Part shown: in pieces, positions 7,076 to 13,356 of the stretch
Numbering within the stretch: the first letter of the stretch is position 1
Layout of the letters: the number at the start of each line of letters is the position of its first letter
Origin: Phil1 sp963643205
GTDB taxonomy: Bacteria; Bacillota; Clostridia; Christensenellales; CAG-138
Length of the DNA stretch: 13,356 bases
Reading direction: 5' to 3'
Assembly (NCBI GenBank): GCA_963643205.1
Contig: CAVIJJ010000032.1
Location: 1-13,356 of the forward strand
Program-made: the position numbers and the translations under genes
The notes under the pieces: generated by a model
The model's input: the letters and a program-made list of their open reading frames with translations, nothing else
Told to the model about the DNA's origin: nothing
Database searches by the model: none

Positions 7076-7150
7076 TATAGTATTCATAAACTTTTGGTTT
7101 AGAAATAGCTTGCGCGGCAAATCGGAATTCCCCCACCCGTTCCGGCGGTG

Positions 7151-7179
7151 TAGACAAGGCCAAAAAATCGTTATATAAT
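7151..7179 (+). promoter_or_regulatory. Sigma-A promoter of trkA-trkH
   Basis: The -35 TAGACA (7151-7156, five of six to consensus), a 17-base spacer and a perfect -10 TATAAT (7174-7179) give a start near 7186. A small inverted repeat, CACTA-TT-TAGTG (7184-7195), coincides with the start point. The purine-rich ribosome site GGGGGAGAG precedes the ATG at 7207. The two divergent promoters are back to back, with their -35 elements about 75 bases apart. Confidence 0.8.
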
Positions 7180-7206
7180 AAGGCACTATTTAGTGGGGGA
7201 GAGAGT

Positions 7207-8577
7207 ATGAAGATTGTAATCGTGGGAGACGGCAAGGTTGGCTACACCCTTACCAAATCCCTTTCCGAAGAGGGGCACGACCTGGTTGTTATAGACAACA
7301 ACAGGCGCGTTTTGCAATCCTCTCAGGATGCGCTTGACGTTGCGGTGGTTGACGGCAACGGCGCAAGCGTTGAGGTTCAGCGCGAGGCGGGAGTTGGCAC
7401 GGCGGATTTGCTCATAGCGGCCACCAACGGGGACGAAACAAATCTTTTGTGCTGCATGGTGGCGAAAAAGCTTGGCTGTAAGCACACCATTGCCCGCGTA
7501 AGAAACCCGGAATACGATCAGCAGATACGCTTCATGCGTGACGAGCTTGGCCTTTCCATGGTTATAAACCCGGAGAAGGCCGCCGCGCTGGAGATTTTCC
7601 GCCTGCTGCAGTTTCCTTCCTTCTTAAAAAGGGATTCATTCGCCCGCGGCAACGCGGAGCTTGTTGAGCTTAAATTAAAGGACGGCAACGCCTTGGTCGG
7701 CAAGGCGATGCAGCAATTCAGAACGGTTGCGGACGTGAACGCCCTTGTTTGCGCGGTTGAGCGCGAAAACGACATATTCATACCTAAAGGAAACTTTACA
7801 ATGCAGTCCGGCGACAGGATTACCATCGCGGCGGACGCGGCGGACCTTATGCGCCTTATAAAGAACCTTAAGGTTTATACCCCCAAGGCTCAGCACGTTA
7901 TGATAATAGGCGGCAGCCGCACGGCAGCATACCTGGCCCAAAGGCTTATACGCAACAAGATAGGCCTGACGATAATAGAGCTTGACGAAAAGCGCTGCAA
8001 AGACCTTAGCGAAATGCTTCCGCAGGCAACCATTATAAACGGCAACGGCACGGATCAGAAGCTGCTTTTAAGCGAGGGCATAGCGTCAAGCGATGCCGTT
8101 GTTTCGCTTACGGGCATTGATGAAGAGAATCTTCTTGTTTCAATGTTCGCCAATTACGTTGGCGTGCCCAAGACAATCACCAAAATAAACCGCACGGAAT
8201 ACAATCCCGTTTTTGAAAGCATGGGCGGGATAGACAGCGTGGTAAGCCCAAAGCTTTTAACCGCGAACGAGATTGTGCGCTACGTGCGCGCGATGGAGCA
8301 CACAACGGGCGGCAGCGTGCTTACGCTTTATAAAATAGTTGACGGCAAGGCGGAGGCGCTGGAGTTTTCAGTTAAGGGCGAGGCGCCGTTCATAAACATA
8401 CCGTTTTACAGGCTGAAGCTTAAAAAGAACGTGCTTATAGCCTCCATTATAAGGGCCAGAAAGGTTATAATCCCCTCCGGCTCGGACGTTATGCAGAAGG
8501 GCGACACCGTAATAGTTGTAACCGAGGCGGATCGCGCCATACACGACCTGAAGGATATATTTGAAGGCGAAATATGA
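7207..8577 (+). CDS. trkA: TrkA, NAD-binding regulatory subunit of potassium uptake
   Basis: 456 residues with the duplicated architecture of full-length TrkA. An RCK_N Rossmann domain (about 1-120, GxGxxG-type GDGKVG at 7-12, acidic VVID at strand-2 end) and an RCK_C domain (about 140-222) are followed by a second RCK_N (about 229-350, starting VMIIGGSRTAAYLAQ) and a second RCK_C (about 370-452). The peripheral ring of TrkA on the cytoplasmic face gates the TrkH channel in response to nucleotides. The second Rossmann copy has GGSRTA in place of a clean GxGxxG, so the two halves may bind ligands differently. The ATG has a good ribosome site, and the stop overlaps trkH as ATGA, so the two proteins are made together. 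Confidence 0.95.
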   Translation: MKIVIVGDGKVGYTLTKSLSEEGHDLVVIDNNRRVLQSSQDALDVAVVDGNGASVEVQREAGVGTADLLIAATNGDETNLLCCMVAKKLGCKHTIARVRNPEYDQQIRFMRDELGLSMVINPEKAAALEIFRLLQFPSFLKRDSFARGNAELVELKLKDGNALVGKAMQQFRTVADVNALVCAVERENDIFIPKGNFTMQSGDRITIAADAADLMRLIKNLKVYTPKAQHVMIIGGSRTAAYLAQRLIRNKIGLTIIELDEKRCKDLSEMLPQATIINGNGTDQKLLLSEGIASSDAVVSLTGIDEENLLVSMFANYVGVPKTITKINRTEYNPVFESMGGIDSVVSPKLLTANEIVRYVRAMEHTTGGSVLTLYKIVDGKAEALEFSVKGEAPFINIPFYRLKLKKNVLIASIIRARKVIIPSGSDVMQKGDTVIVVTEADRAIHDLKDIFEGEI

Positions 8578-10031
8578 ACATAAAAGCTGTAGGATTCTAT
8601 ATAGGCCATGTTTTAAGGCTGCTCGCGGCAATGATGCTGCCCGCGCTTTTGATAGCCGTATTCCTGCATGAAGAGAATACCGTTTCGGCCTTTGCCGTAA
8701 GCATGGGCATAACGCTTGCCGTAGGCTGCCTGCTTCTGCTGCTGAAAAGGCCCCGCGAGGGCGGCGTAAGGCCCGCGGAAGGCTTTATTACCGTATCGCT
8801 TTGCTGGATACTCATATCCCTTTTCGGCTGCCTGCCATTTTATATAAGCGGATATATCCCCGGCTTTATAGACTGCGTTTTTGAAACCGTGTCCGGCTTT
8901 ACCACAACCGGCGCGACAATACTTACAAACGTTGAGGCACTGCCGAAAAGCCTGCTTTACTGGCGCAGCTTTACGCACTGGATAGGCGGCATGGGCGTGC
9001 TTGTTTTTATGCTGGCCATAATTCCCCTTGCCAAGGGCAACGGCGAAAGCATGCACCTTTTAAGGGCGGAAAGCCCGGGCCCCGTTGTGGGCAAGCTTAC
9101 GGCCAAAATGAAGGACTCCACCCGCGTGCTTTATCTTATATACATCGCGCTTACGGTGCTTTTTTTCCTGCTGCTTCTCGCGGGGGGAATGCCCGTATTT
9201 GACAGCGTTGTAAACGCGTTTGCCACCGCGGGCACCGGCGGCTTTGCCATAAAGAACGCAAGCTACGCCGCGTACAGCAGCCACTATCTGCAGTTTATAA
9301 CGGCCCTGTTCATGATGCTGTTCGGCGTTAACTTTAATATTTACTACTTTATACTTATAGGCAAGGGCGCGCAGGCGCTTAAGGGAGAGGAATTCCGCAC
9401 GTATCTTTGGGTTGTCGGCATTTCAACGCTGCTTATAGCGCTGAACATAATGCCGCTTTACGGCAACAACTTCTTTGAATCGCTGCACCATGGCTTTTTC
9501 CAGGTTACAAGCGTTATTTCAACAACCGGCTTCGCCACAACCGATTTTAACCTGTGGCCGGAGTTTTCGCGGTTTATACTTATGGTTGTGCTCATAACCG
9601 GCGCGTGCGCGGGCTCTACCTGCGGCGGCATAAAGATGGTTCGCGTGGTTATGCTGTTTAAGGCGCTCAAGGCGGAGATTATGCGCTCCGTTCGCCCGAA
9701 TAGGGTTGTTACCGTGTGCATAGACGGCAAGCGCATAGACAAATCCGTTATGCGCGGCACGTTCGGCTATATTCTGGCGTTCATAGCCATAAGCATGATA
9801 TCCATGCTTATAGTTTCGCTTGATAATTTCGACTCCACGTCAACCGTAACGGGCGTTCTTACCTGCATAAGCAACGTTGGCCCCGGCCTTTCCATGGTTG
9901 GCCCGAGCGGAAACTTCAGCGCGTTTTCGGGCCTGAGCAAGTTTGTGCTTTCGCTTGATATGCTGTTCGGCCGCCTTGAGATATTCCCGCTTATAATGCT
10001 TTTCAGCCCCAGCGTTTGGGGAAGGAAATAA
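8574..10031 (+). CDS. trkH: TrkH, potassium uptake channel subunit
   Basis: 485 residues, full length for TrkH/KtrB-type transporters, with many membrane helices arranged as four helix-pore-helix repeats. The four selectivity-filter segments are visible: GFTTTGATIL (about 108-117), ATAGTGGF (about 217-224), STTGFAT (about 316-322) and GSTCGGIK (about 347-354), each with the central glycine that lines the potassium path. It moves potassium across the cytoplasmic membrane under control of TrkA, whose gene overlaps the start by four bases. The fourth filter region has Cys350 in a stretch I expect to read STAGG in many homologues, probably a neutral variant. Translation ends 24 bases before a hairpin terminator. 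Confidence 0.95.
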   Translation: MNIKAVGFYIGHVLRLLAAMMLPALLIAVFLHEENTVSAFAVSMGITLAVGCLLLLLKRPREGGVRPAEGFITVSLCWILISLFGCLPFYISGYIPGFIDCVFETVSGFTTTGATILTNVEALPKSLLYWRSFTHWIGGMGVLVFMLAIIPLAKGNGESMHLLRAESPGPVVGKLTAKMKDSTRVLYLIYIALTVLFFLLLLAGGMPVFDSVVNAFATAGTGGFAIKNASYAAYSSHYLQFITALFMMLFGVNFNIYYFILIGKGAQALKGEEFRTYLWVVGISTLLIALNIMPLYGNNFFESLHHGFFQVTSVISTTGFATTDFNLWPEFSRFILMVVLITGACAGSTCGGIKMVRVVMLFKALKAEIMRSVRPNRVVTVCIDGKRIDKSVMRGTFGYILAFIAISMISMLIVSLDNFDSTSTVTGVLTCISNVGPGLSMVGPSGNFSAFSGLSKFVLSLDMLFGRLEIFPLIMLFSPSVWGRK

Positions 10032-10054
10032 AAAACAAGCTTTTACCTGTACGT

Positions 10055-10087
10055 AAAAAGGAGCTCCCGTTTCAGGAAGCTCCTTTT
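10055..10087. terminator. Bidirectional terminator between trkH and pckA
   Basis: AAAAGGAGCT (10056-10065) and AGCTCCTTTT (10078-10087) form a perfect 10-bp stem with a 12-base loop. The A-run on the left and T-run on the right give a T-tract on either strand, so it can end both convergent units. It is 24 bases past the trkH stop and 15 bases past the pckA stop. The tract is longer on the minus strand. Confidence 0.85.
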
Positions 10088-10101
10088 GATTTAGCTTTTA
10101 T

Positions 10102-11673
10102 TTACGCCTTGGGGCCTGCGTCTATTATATTCTTGGGCATGTTGGAATACTTTTCAAAGTTCTTCACAAAGCGTGCCGCAAGGTCGCGCGCGGTGGCCTC
10201 GTACTCGGCATCGTTGTTCCAAAGCTTGCGCTGGCTCAGGAACTCGTCGGGCACGTTGGGGCAGGTCTTGGGTACCATAACGTTGAAAATGGGATCGAGC
10301 TCGAACTCGGCCTTTTCAAGTTCCCCGTTAAGGGCGGCGGTAACCATAGCGCGGGTGTATTTAAGCTTCATGCGGAAGCCGGTGCCGTACTTGCCGCCGG
10401 CCCAGCCGGTGTTTACAAGGTAAACGTTGGTATGGTGCTTTTCAATGCGCTCGCCCAGCATATTCGCGTATACGGAGGGATGCAGGGGCAGGAAGGGCGC
10501 GCCGAAGCAGGTTGAGAACGTGGTCTGAGGCTCTACTATGCCGCGCTCCGTGCCGGCAAGCTTGGAGGTGTAGCCGGACACGAAATGATACATGGCCTGG
10601 TCGGAATTCAGCTTGCTGATCGGGGGCAGCACACCGAAAGCGTCCGCAGTAAGGAATATAACCGTTTTGGGATGGCCCGCAACGCCGGGAATAAGGCAAT
10701 TGGGAATATAATCCACGGGATAGCCCACGCGGGTGTTCTCGGTAAGGGTCTTGTCCGCGTAATCAAGAACGCGGGTTTCGGGATTCATTATAACGTTTTC
10801 AACAACGGAGCCGAACTTTATGGCGTTCCAAATCTGGGGCTCGTTTTCCTTTGAAAGGTTAATGCACTTTGCGTAGCAGCCGCCCTCAATATTGAATATA
10901 CCGCTCTCGCTCCAGCCGTGCTCATCGTCGCCTATAAGGCTGCGGTTGGGATCCGCGGAAAGGGTGGTTTTGCCTGTGCCGGAAAGGCCGAAGAACAGCG
11001 CGCTGTCCCCATCCGCGCCAACGTTGGCGGAGCAATGCATTGAGAACACGCCCTTCTTGGGGAGCAGATAGTTCATAACGGAGAATACGCTCTTCTTTAT
11101 TTCGCCCGCGTACTGGCTGCCCGCTATTATAACGGTGCGCTTATGGAAGTTTACTATTATGGCGGCCTCGCTGTGCACGCCGTCTACCTCGGGGGAGCAC
11201 TTGAAGCCGGGGGCGGCAATTATGGTAAAGCCGGGCTCAAAGTTTTTAAGCTGCTCCTCTGTGGGGCGAACAAGCAGCTGATGAATGAAAAGGTTCTGGC
11301 TGGCAAGCTCGTTCACAACGCGAACCGGCAGATGATACTGCTCATCGGCACCGGCGAAGCCCTCAAACACGAATATGTCCCTGCCCTGCAGATAGGCGGT
11401 CATGCGGTTGTAAATCGCCTCGTACTTTTCCTCGCTTATGGGAACGTTTATCTTGCCCCAGTCCACATCGTTATGAATATCGGGAGTATCAACAACAAAA
11501 CGATCGTCCGGAGAACGGCCGGTATATTTGCCTGTGGTAACAACCAGCGCGCCGGTTTCGCTCAGAGTACCTTCACCGCGGCGAAGCGCGTGCTCAACAA
11601 GCTGCGCGGGCGTAAGGTTTTTGTACACCGCTTTGGGGGCAATTATACCAAGTGCCTCAATGTAATCATTCAT
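10102..11673 (-). CDS. pckA: Phosphoenolpyruvate carboxykinase (ATP)
   Basis: 523 residues from the chosen start, typical of the ATP-dependent enzyme. It interconverts oxaloacetate plus ATP with PEP, CO2 and ADP in the cytosol, for gluconeogenesis or, in fermenters, for CO2 fixation and ATP gain. Motifs, numbered from this start: substrate-binding GRSPDDRF (52-59), active-site lysines in GEIKKSVF (190-197), metal-binding His213 in SMHCSANVG, P-loop GLSGTGKTT (229-237) and kinase-2 LIGDDEHGW (246-254). All are intact. The ATG at 11673 is preferred because AAAGGAGC lies about 11 bases upstream; an in-frame ATG at 11694 would add seven residues and has no ribosome site. It is transcribed alone, toward trkH, and ends at the shared terminator. 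Confidence 0.96.
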   Translation of the reverse strand: MNDYIEALGIIAPKAVYKNLTPAQLVEHALRRGEGTLSETGALVVTTGKYTGRSPDDRFVVDTPDIHNDVDWGKINVPISEEKYEAIYNRMTAYLQGRDIFVFEGFAGADEQYHLPVRVVNELASQNLFIHQLLVRPTEEQLKNFEPGFTIIAAPGFKCSPEVDGVHSEAAIIVNFHKRTVIIAGSQYAGEIKKSVFSVMNYLLPKKGVFSMHCSANVGADGDSALFFGLSGTGKTTLSADPNRSLIGDDEHGWSESGIFNIEGGCYAKCINLSKENEPQIWNAIKFGSVVENVIMNPETRVLDYADKTLTENTRVGYPVDYIPNCLIPGVAGHPKTVIFLTADAFGVLPPISKLNSDQAMYHFVSGYTSKLAGTERGIVEPQTTFSTCFGAPFLPLHPSVYANMLGERIEKHHTNVYLVNTGWAGGKYGTGFRMKLKYTRAMVTAALNGELEKAEFELDPIFNVMVPKTCPNVPDEFLSQRKLWNNDAEYEATARDLAARFVKNFEKYSNMPKNIIDAGPKA

Positions 11674-11720
11674 TTTTAAGTTTGCTCCTTTCATTATGAA
11701 ACATGAACGGTAGAATTTTT

Positions 11721-11746
11721 GCCATAACTAAGAAATATGGCCTTAG
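11721..11746. promoter_or_regulatory. Inverted repeat in the pckA leader, possible operator
   Basis: GCCATA (11721-11726) and TATGGC (11736-11741) are perfect 6-base arms 9 bases apart. An overlapping pair, CTAAG (11728-11732) and CTTAG (11742-11746), also exists. Both lie just downstream of the predicted pckA start point, a usual place for a repressor site. No regulator is assigned. Confidence 0.35.
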
Positions 11747-11754
11747 CAGGGATT

Positions 11755-11783
11755 ATTATACCCCGAAGTTAAGCTTATTGCAA
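11755..11783 (-). promoter_or_regulatory. Sigma-A promoter of pckA
   Basis: On the minus strand -35 TTGCAA (11783-11778, four of six), a 17-base spacer and a perfect -10 TATAAT (11760-11755) place the start near 11748. The leader before the ATG at 11673 is about 75 bases. The -35 hexamer is self-complementary and also serves the divergent promoter. Confidence 0.75.
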
Positions 11784-11807
11784 GCCTGCGGGGTGCTGTG
11801 ATACAAT
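11778..11807 (+). promoter_or_regulatory. Promoter of the L,D-transpeptidase gene
   Basis: The -35 TTGCAA (11778-11783), an 18-base spacer and -10 TACAAT (11802-11807, five of six) would start transcription at about 11814-11816. This is on or beside the ATG at 11815, so the message would carry little or no 5' leader. The -35 is the same six bases used by pckA on the other strand. Confidence 0.6.
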
Positions 11808-11814
11808 AAAAACC

Positions 11815-12633
11815 ATGAAAAACCTGAAAGTATACAAATATACATTGCTTCTTTGTATACCGCTCGCGCTGCTTTTAAGCGCCTGCGGAGTTGTTGGTGA
11901 CGATAAAAACGTGGAAACCGTTGTTATACAGGCGCCCACGGCCAAGCCTACCGAAAGCGTACCAACGCCCTCCCCTACGCCGGAGCCCACACCCACGCCG
12001 ACTCCGGAACCTACGCCCACACCGTCCCCCACGCCCGAGCCCACGGCATACCAAAGCGAGGAATATCCCCTTGCGGCAAAGAGCCTTAGGACGCACGAAG
12101 GCGGCCGCTACGACGAGGAAGAGAAGCTGAACAACGATCCCACGCTGTTCCGGGCGGTAGTGGATCTTACCAACCAGGTTGTGTGCGTTTACAAGGCTGA
12201 CGAAAACGGGGAATACACAGTGCTTGTGCGCGAAATGATATGCTCAAGCGGCATAGAGGAAACCAACCGCAGCCCGCGCGGCACGTTCACGATGGGCGAA
12301 GATTATAAGCGTTTTGCCTTTTTTGTGAATTTCAATTGCTACGCGCAGTATTGGAGCCAGATTCGCGGCAGCATATATTTCCACTCCGTGCCGTATTCCG
12401 AGCGCGACGACAGATATCTTATGGAGGAGGAATTCTGGAAGCTGGGCGAGCCCGCGTCGCATGGGTGCATTCGCCTTCTGCCGGACGACGCGCACTGGAT
12501 ATACCTTTATCTTTGCCCCGGCTCAACGGTTATAATAACCGATGAATACGAGCGGGACGAGGAGCTGCGCGCGCGCCTTCTTCCCAAGGAAACGCCCACG
12601 CCCGACTGCTACATGATAGAAGGACAGGATTGA
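11815..12633 (+). CDS. L,D-transpeptidase (YkuD) lipoprotein
   Basis: 272 residues. The N-terminus is a lipoprotein signal (basic MKNLKVYK, hydrophobic core, lipobox LSAC with Cys24), placing the enzyme outside the cell on the membrane. A Pro/Thr-rich linker (about 46-77) acts as a spacer through the wall. The YkuD catalytic domain (about 112-243) has the conserved His190 in IYFHSVP and the active-site motif SHGCIRL (215-221), with nucleophile Cys218 and Arg220 in place. Such enzymes form 3-3 peptidoglycan cross-links or attach proteins to the wall, and resist most beta-lactams. The short C-terminal tail after residue 243 is acidic. There is no ribosome site before the ATG, consistent with the leaderless prediction. 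The catalytic class is clear; the exact role (cross-linking or other) is not. Confidence 0.92.
   Translation: MKNLKVYKYTLLLCIPLALLLSACGVVGDDKNVETVVIQAPTAKPTESVPTPSPTPEPTPTPTPEPTPTPSPTPEPTAYQSEEYPLAAKSLRTHEGGRYDEEEKLNNDPTLFRAVVDLTNQVVCVYKADENGEYTVLVREMICSSGIEETNRSPRGTFTMGEDYKRFAFFVNFNCYAQYWSQIRGSIYFHSVPYSERDDRYLMEEEFWKLGEPASHGCIRLLPDDAHWIYLYLCPGSTVIITDEYERDEELRARLLPKETPTPDCYMIEGQD
11950..12045 (+). repeat. Pro-Thr repeat tract encoding the wall-spanning linker
   Basis: Codes for a run of PTP, PEP and SPTP units (residues about 46-77 of the transpeptidase). The DNA is a degenerate repeat of CCN-ACN codons with mixed third bases, which keeps it from being a simple microsatellite. Length variation between strains would be expected. 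The minus-strand frame through it reads as a Gly/Val repeat and is not a gene. Confidence 0.7.
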
Positions 12634-12666
12634 TTTATTTTAATAAATAAAAAGGAGAAACGGCTT

Positions 12667-13293
12667 ATGAAGGTATTGCTCATCAACGGAAGCCCCAGGC
12701 CGCGCGGCTGCACATATACCGCGCTTAAGGAGGCGGAGAAGACGCTTAACGAGGCGGGAATAGAAACCGAGATATTCCACATAGGCGCCAAGGCCGTTCA
12801 GGGATGCACGGACTGCGACGCGTGCGCGGGCGGCAAGAGCTGCGTATTCGATAAAGAGGGCGAGGTTGTAACCGTTGCCCGCAAAAAGCTGAACGAAGCG
12901 GACGGAATAATAGTCGGAAGCCCCGTGTATTTCGCAGGACCAAACGGCAACCTTATAGCCTTTTTGAACAGGCTGTTTTACGGCAGCGTGAACTGCGCCG
13001 GCAAGCCCGCGGCGGCCGTGGTATCCGCAAGGCGCGCGGGAACAACAGCATCATTAGACGTGCTGAATAAATATTTTATAATTCGCGGCATGCCCATAGT
13101 GCCCAGTCAATACTGGTGCATGGTGCACGGCTACAGCCCCGAGGATGTTGCCAAAGACCTTGAGGGTCTTCAGACAATGCGCACACTTGGAAGGAACATG
13201 GCATGGATGCTTAAGTGCATAGAGGCCGGCCGAGCCGCCGGCATAACCTATCCCGAGCGCGAGCCGAGAATTGAAACGAACTTTATAATGTAA
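12667..13293 (+). CDS. Iron-sulfur flavoprotein / NAD(P)H-dependent FMN reductase family
   Basis: 208 residues with a flavodoxin-like fold. The first strand and FMN phosphate loop read MKVLLINGSPRPRGCT (1-16), and GSPVYFAGPNG (about 99-109) is the second flavin-contacting loop. Between them is a compact cysteine cluster, Cys47-x2-Cys50-x2-Cys53-x5-Cys59, which fits the CX2CX2CX4-7C iron-sulfur motif of archaeal and clostridial iron-sulfur flavoproteins. It probably carries out cytosolic electron transfer from ferredoxin or NAD(P)H; the acceptor is unknown. The ATG has an AGGAG ribosome site and is 33 bases after the transpeptidase stop in an AT-rich gap, so the two are probably co-transcribed. 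The second half is less typical, so a general flavin reductase remains possible. Confidence 0.85.
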   Translation: MKVLLINGSPRPRGCTYTALKEAEKTLNEAGIETEIFHIGAKAVQGCTDCDACAGGKSCVFDKEGEVVTVARKKLNEADGIIVGSPVYFAGPNGNLIAFLNRLFYGSVNCAGKPAAAVVSARRAGTTASLDVLNKYFIIRGMPIVPSQYWCMVHGYSPEDVAKDLEGLQTMRTLGRNMAWMLKCIEAGRAAGITYPEREPRIETNFIM

Positions 13294-13306
13294 TAAGACA
13301 GCATAT

Positions 13307-13335
13307 AAGGCAGGGCCGAGGCTCTGCCTTTTTTT
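13307..13335 (+). terminator. Intrinsic terminator after the flavoprotein gene
   Basis: AAGGCAGGGC (13307-13316) pairs with GCTCTGCCTT (13321-13330), ten pairs including one G-U, around a CGAG loop. A run of seven T (13329-13335) follows. It begins 14 bases after the stop codon and closes the transpeptidase-flavoprotein unit. The remaining 21 bases of the window show no feature. Confidence 0.9.
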
Positions 13336-13356
13336 GTGTTGGGAAATAGTGCGCAA

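Noticed and set aside
6975..7235. Upstream extension of the regulator frame to an ATG at 7235
   Set aside because: The extension would cover both promoters and the operator, overlap the trkA start, and precede the domain with unrelated sequence. The ATG at 6974 has a GGGAGG site at ideal spacing.
11775..12044. Minus-strand Gly/Val repeat open frame
   Set aside because: Complement of the Pro-Thr linker of the transpeptidase. The repeat look is a by-product of that coding tract.
12634..12666. AT-rich palindrome between the transpeptidase and flavoprotein genes as a terminator
   Set aside because: The stem would be purely A-T with no GC core or stable loop, so it is unlikely to stop transcription.

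Overview
The window is ordinary chromosome from a Bacillota bacterium, most likely class Clostridia. This is inferred from sigma-A type promoters, strong AGGAG ribosome sites, an XRE-cupin regulator heading potABCD, a compact-cysteine iron-sulfur flavoprotein, and an intergenic repeat of the ACTCCCTCC type that I recall as common in gut Clostridia. The genus cannot be fixed. Composition is moderately GC-rich, yet isoleucine is mostly written ATA.

Layout. 1-503: no credible gene. It holds a set of hairpin-rich repeats: two direct copies, one of them shortened, and one inverted copy. 504-7075: one long minus-strand operon. It runs from a sigma-A promoter at 7047-7075 through an XRE-cupin regulator, potA, potB, potC, potD, a MATE exporter and bioY to an intrinsic terminator at 504-528. 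All junctions are tight (4-base overlaps, or gaps of 1 to 24 bases). A perfect 17-bp inverted repeat lies just downstream of the promoter and is the probable operator.

7151-10087: a divergent plus-strand operon, trkA-trkH, for potassium uptake, with its own near-consensus promoter. A hairpin between trkH and pckA can serve as terminator on both strands. 10102-11673: pckA (ATP-dependent PEP carboxykinase) on the minus strand. 11815-12633 and 12667-13293: a plus-strand pair, an L,D-transpeptidase lipoprotein and an iron-sulfur flavoprotein, closed by a strong terminator at 13307-13335. The divergent pckA and transpeptidase promoters appear to share one self-complementary -35 hexamer (TTGCAA), and the transpeptidase message is predicted to be leaderless.

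Functionally, the window joins cation homeostasis (polyamine and potassium uptake), a multidrug or organic-cation exporter, biotin scavenging, gluconeogenic or anaplerotic carbon metabolism and cell-wall cross-linking. I found no mobile element, phage, CRISPR, defence system or RNA gene. The features most worth a second look are the repeat cluster, the MATE-bioY extension of the polyamine operon, the operator architecture and the shared divergent promoter. None is clear evidence of a wholly new system.
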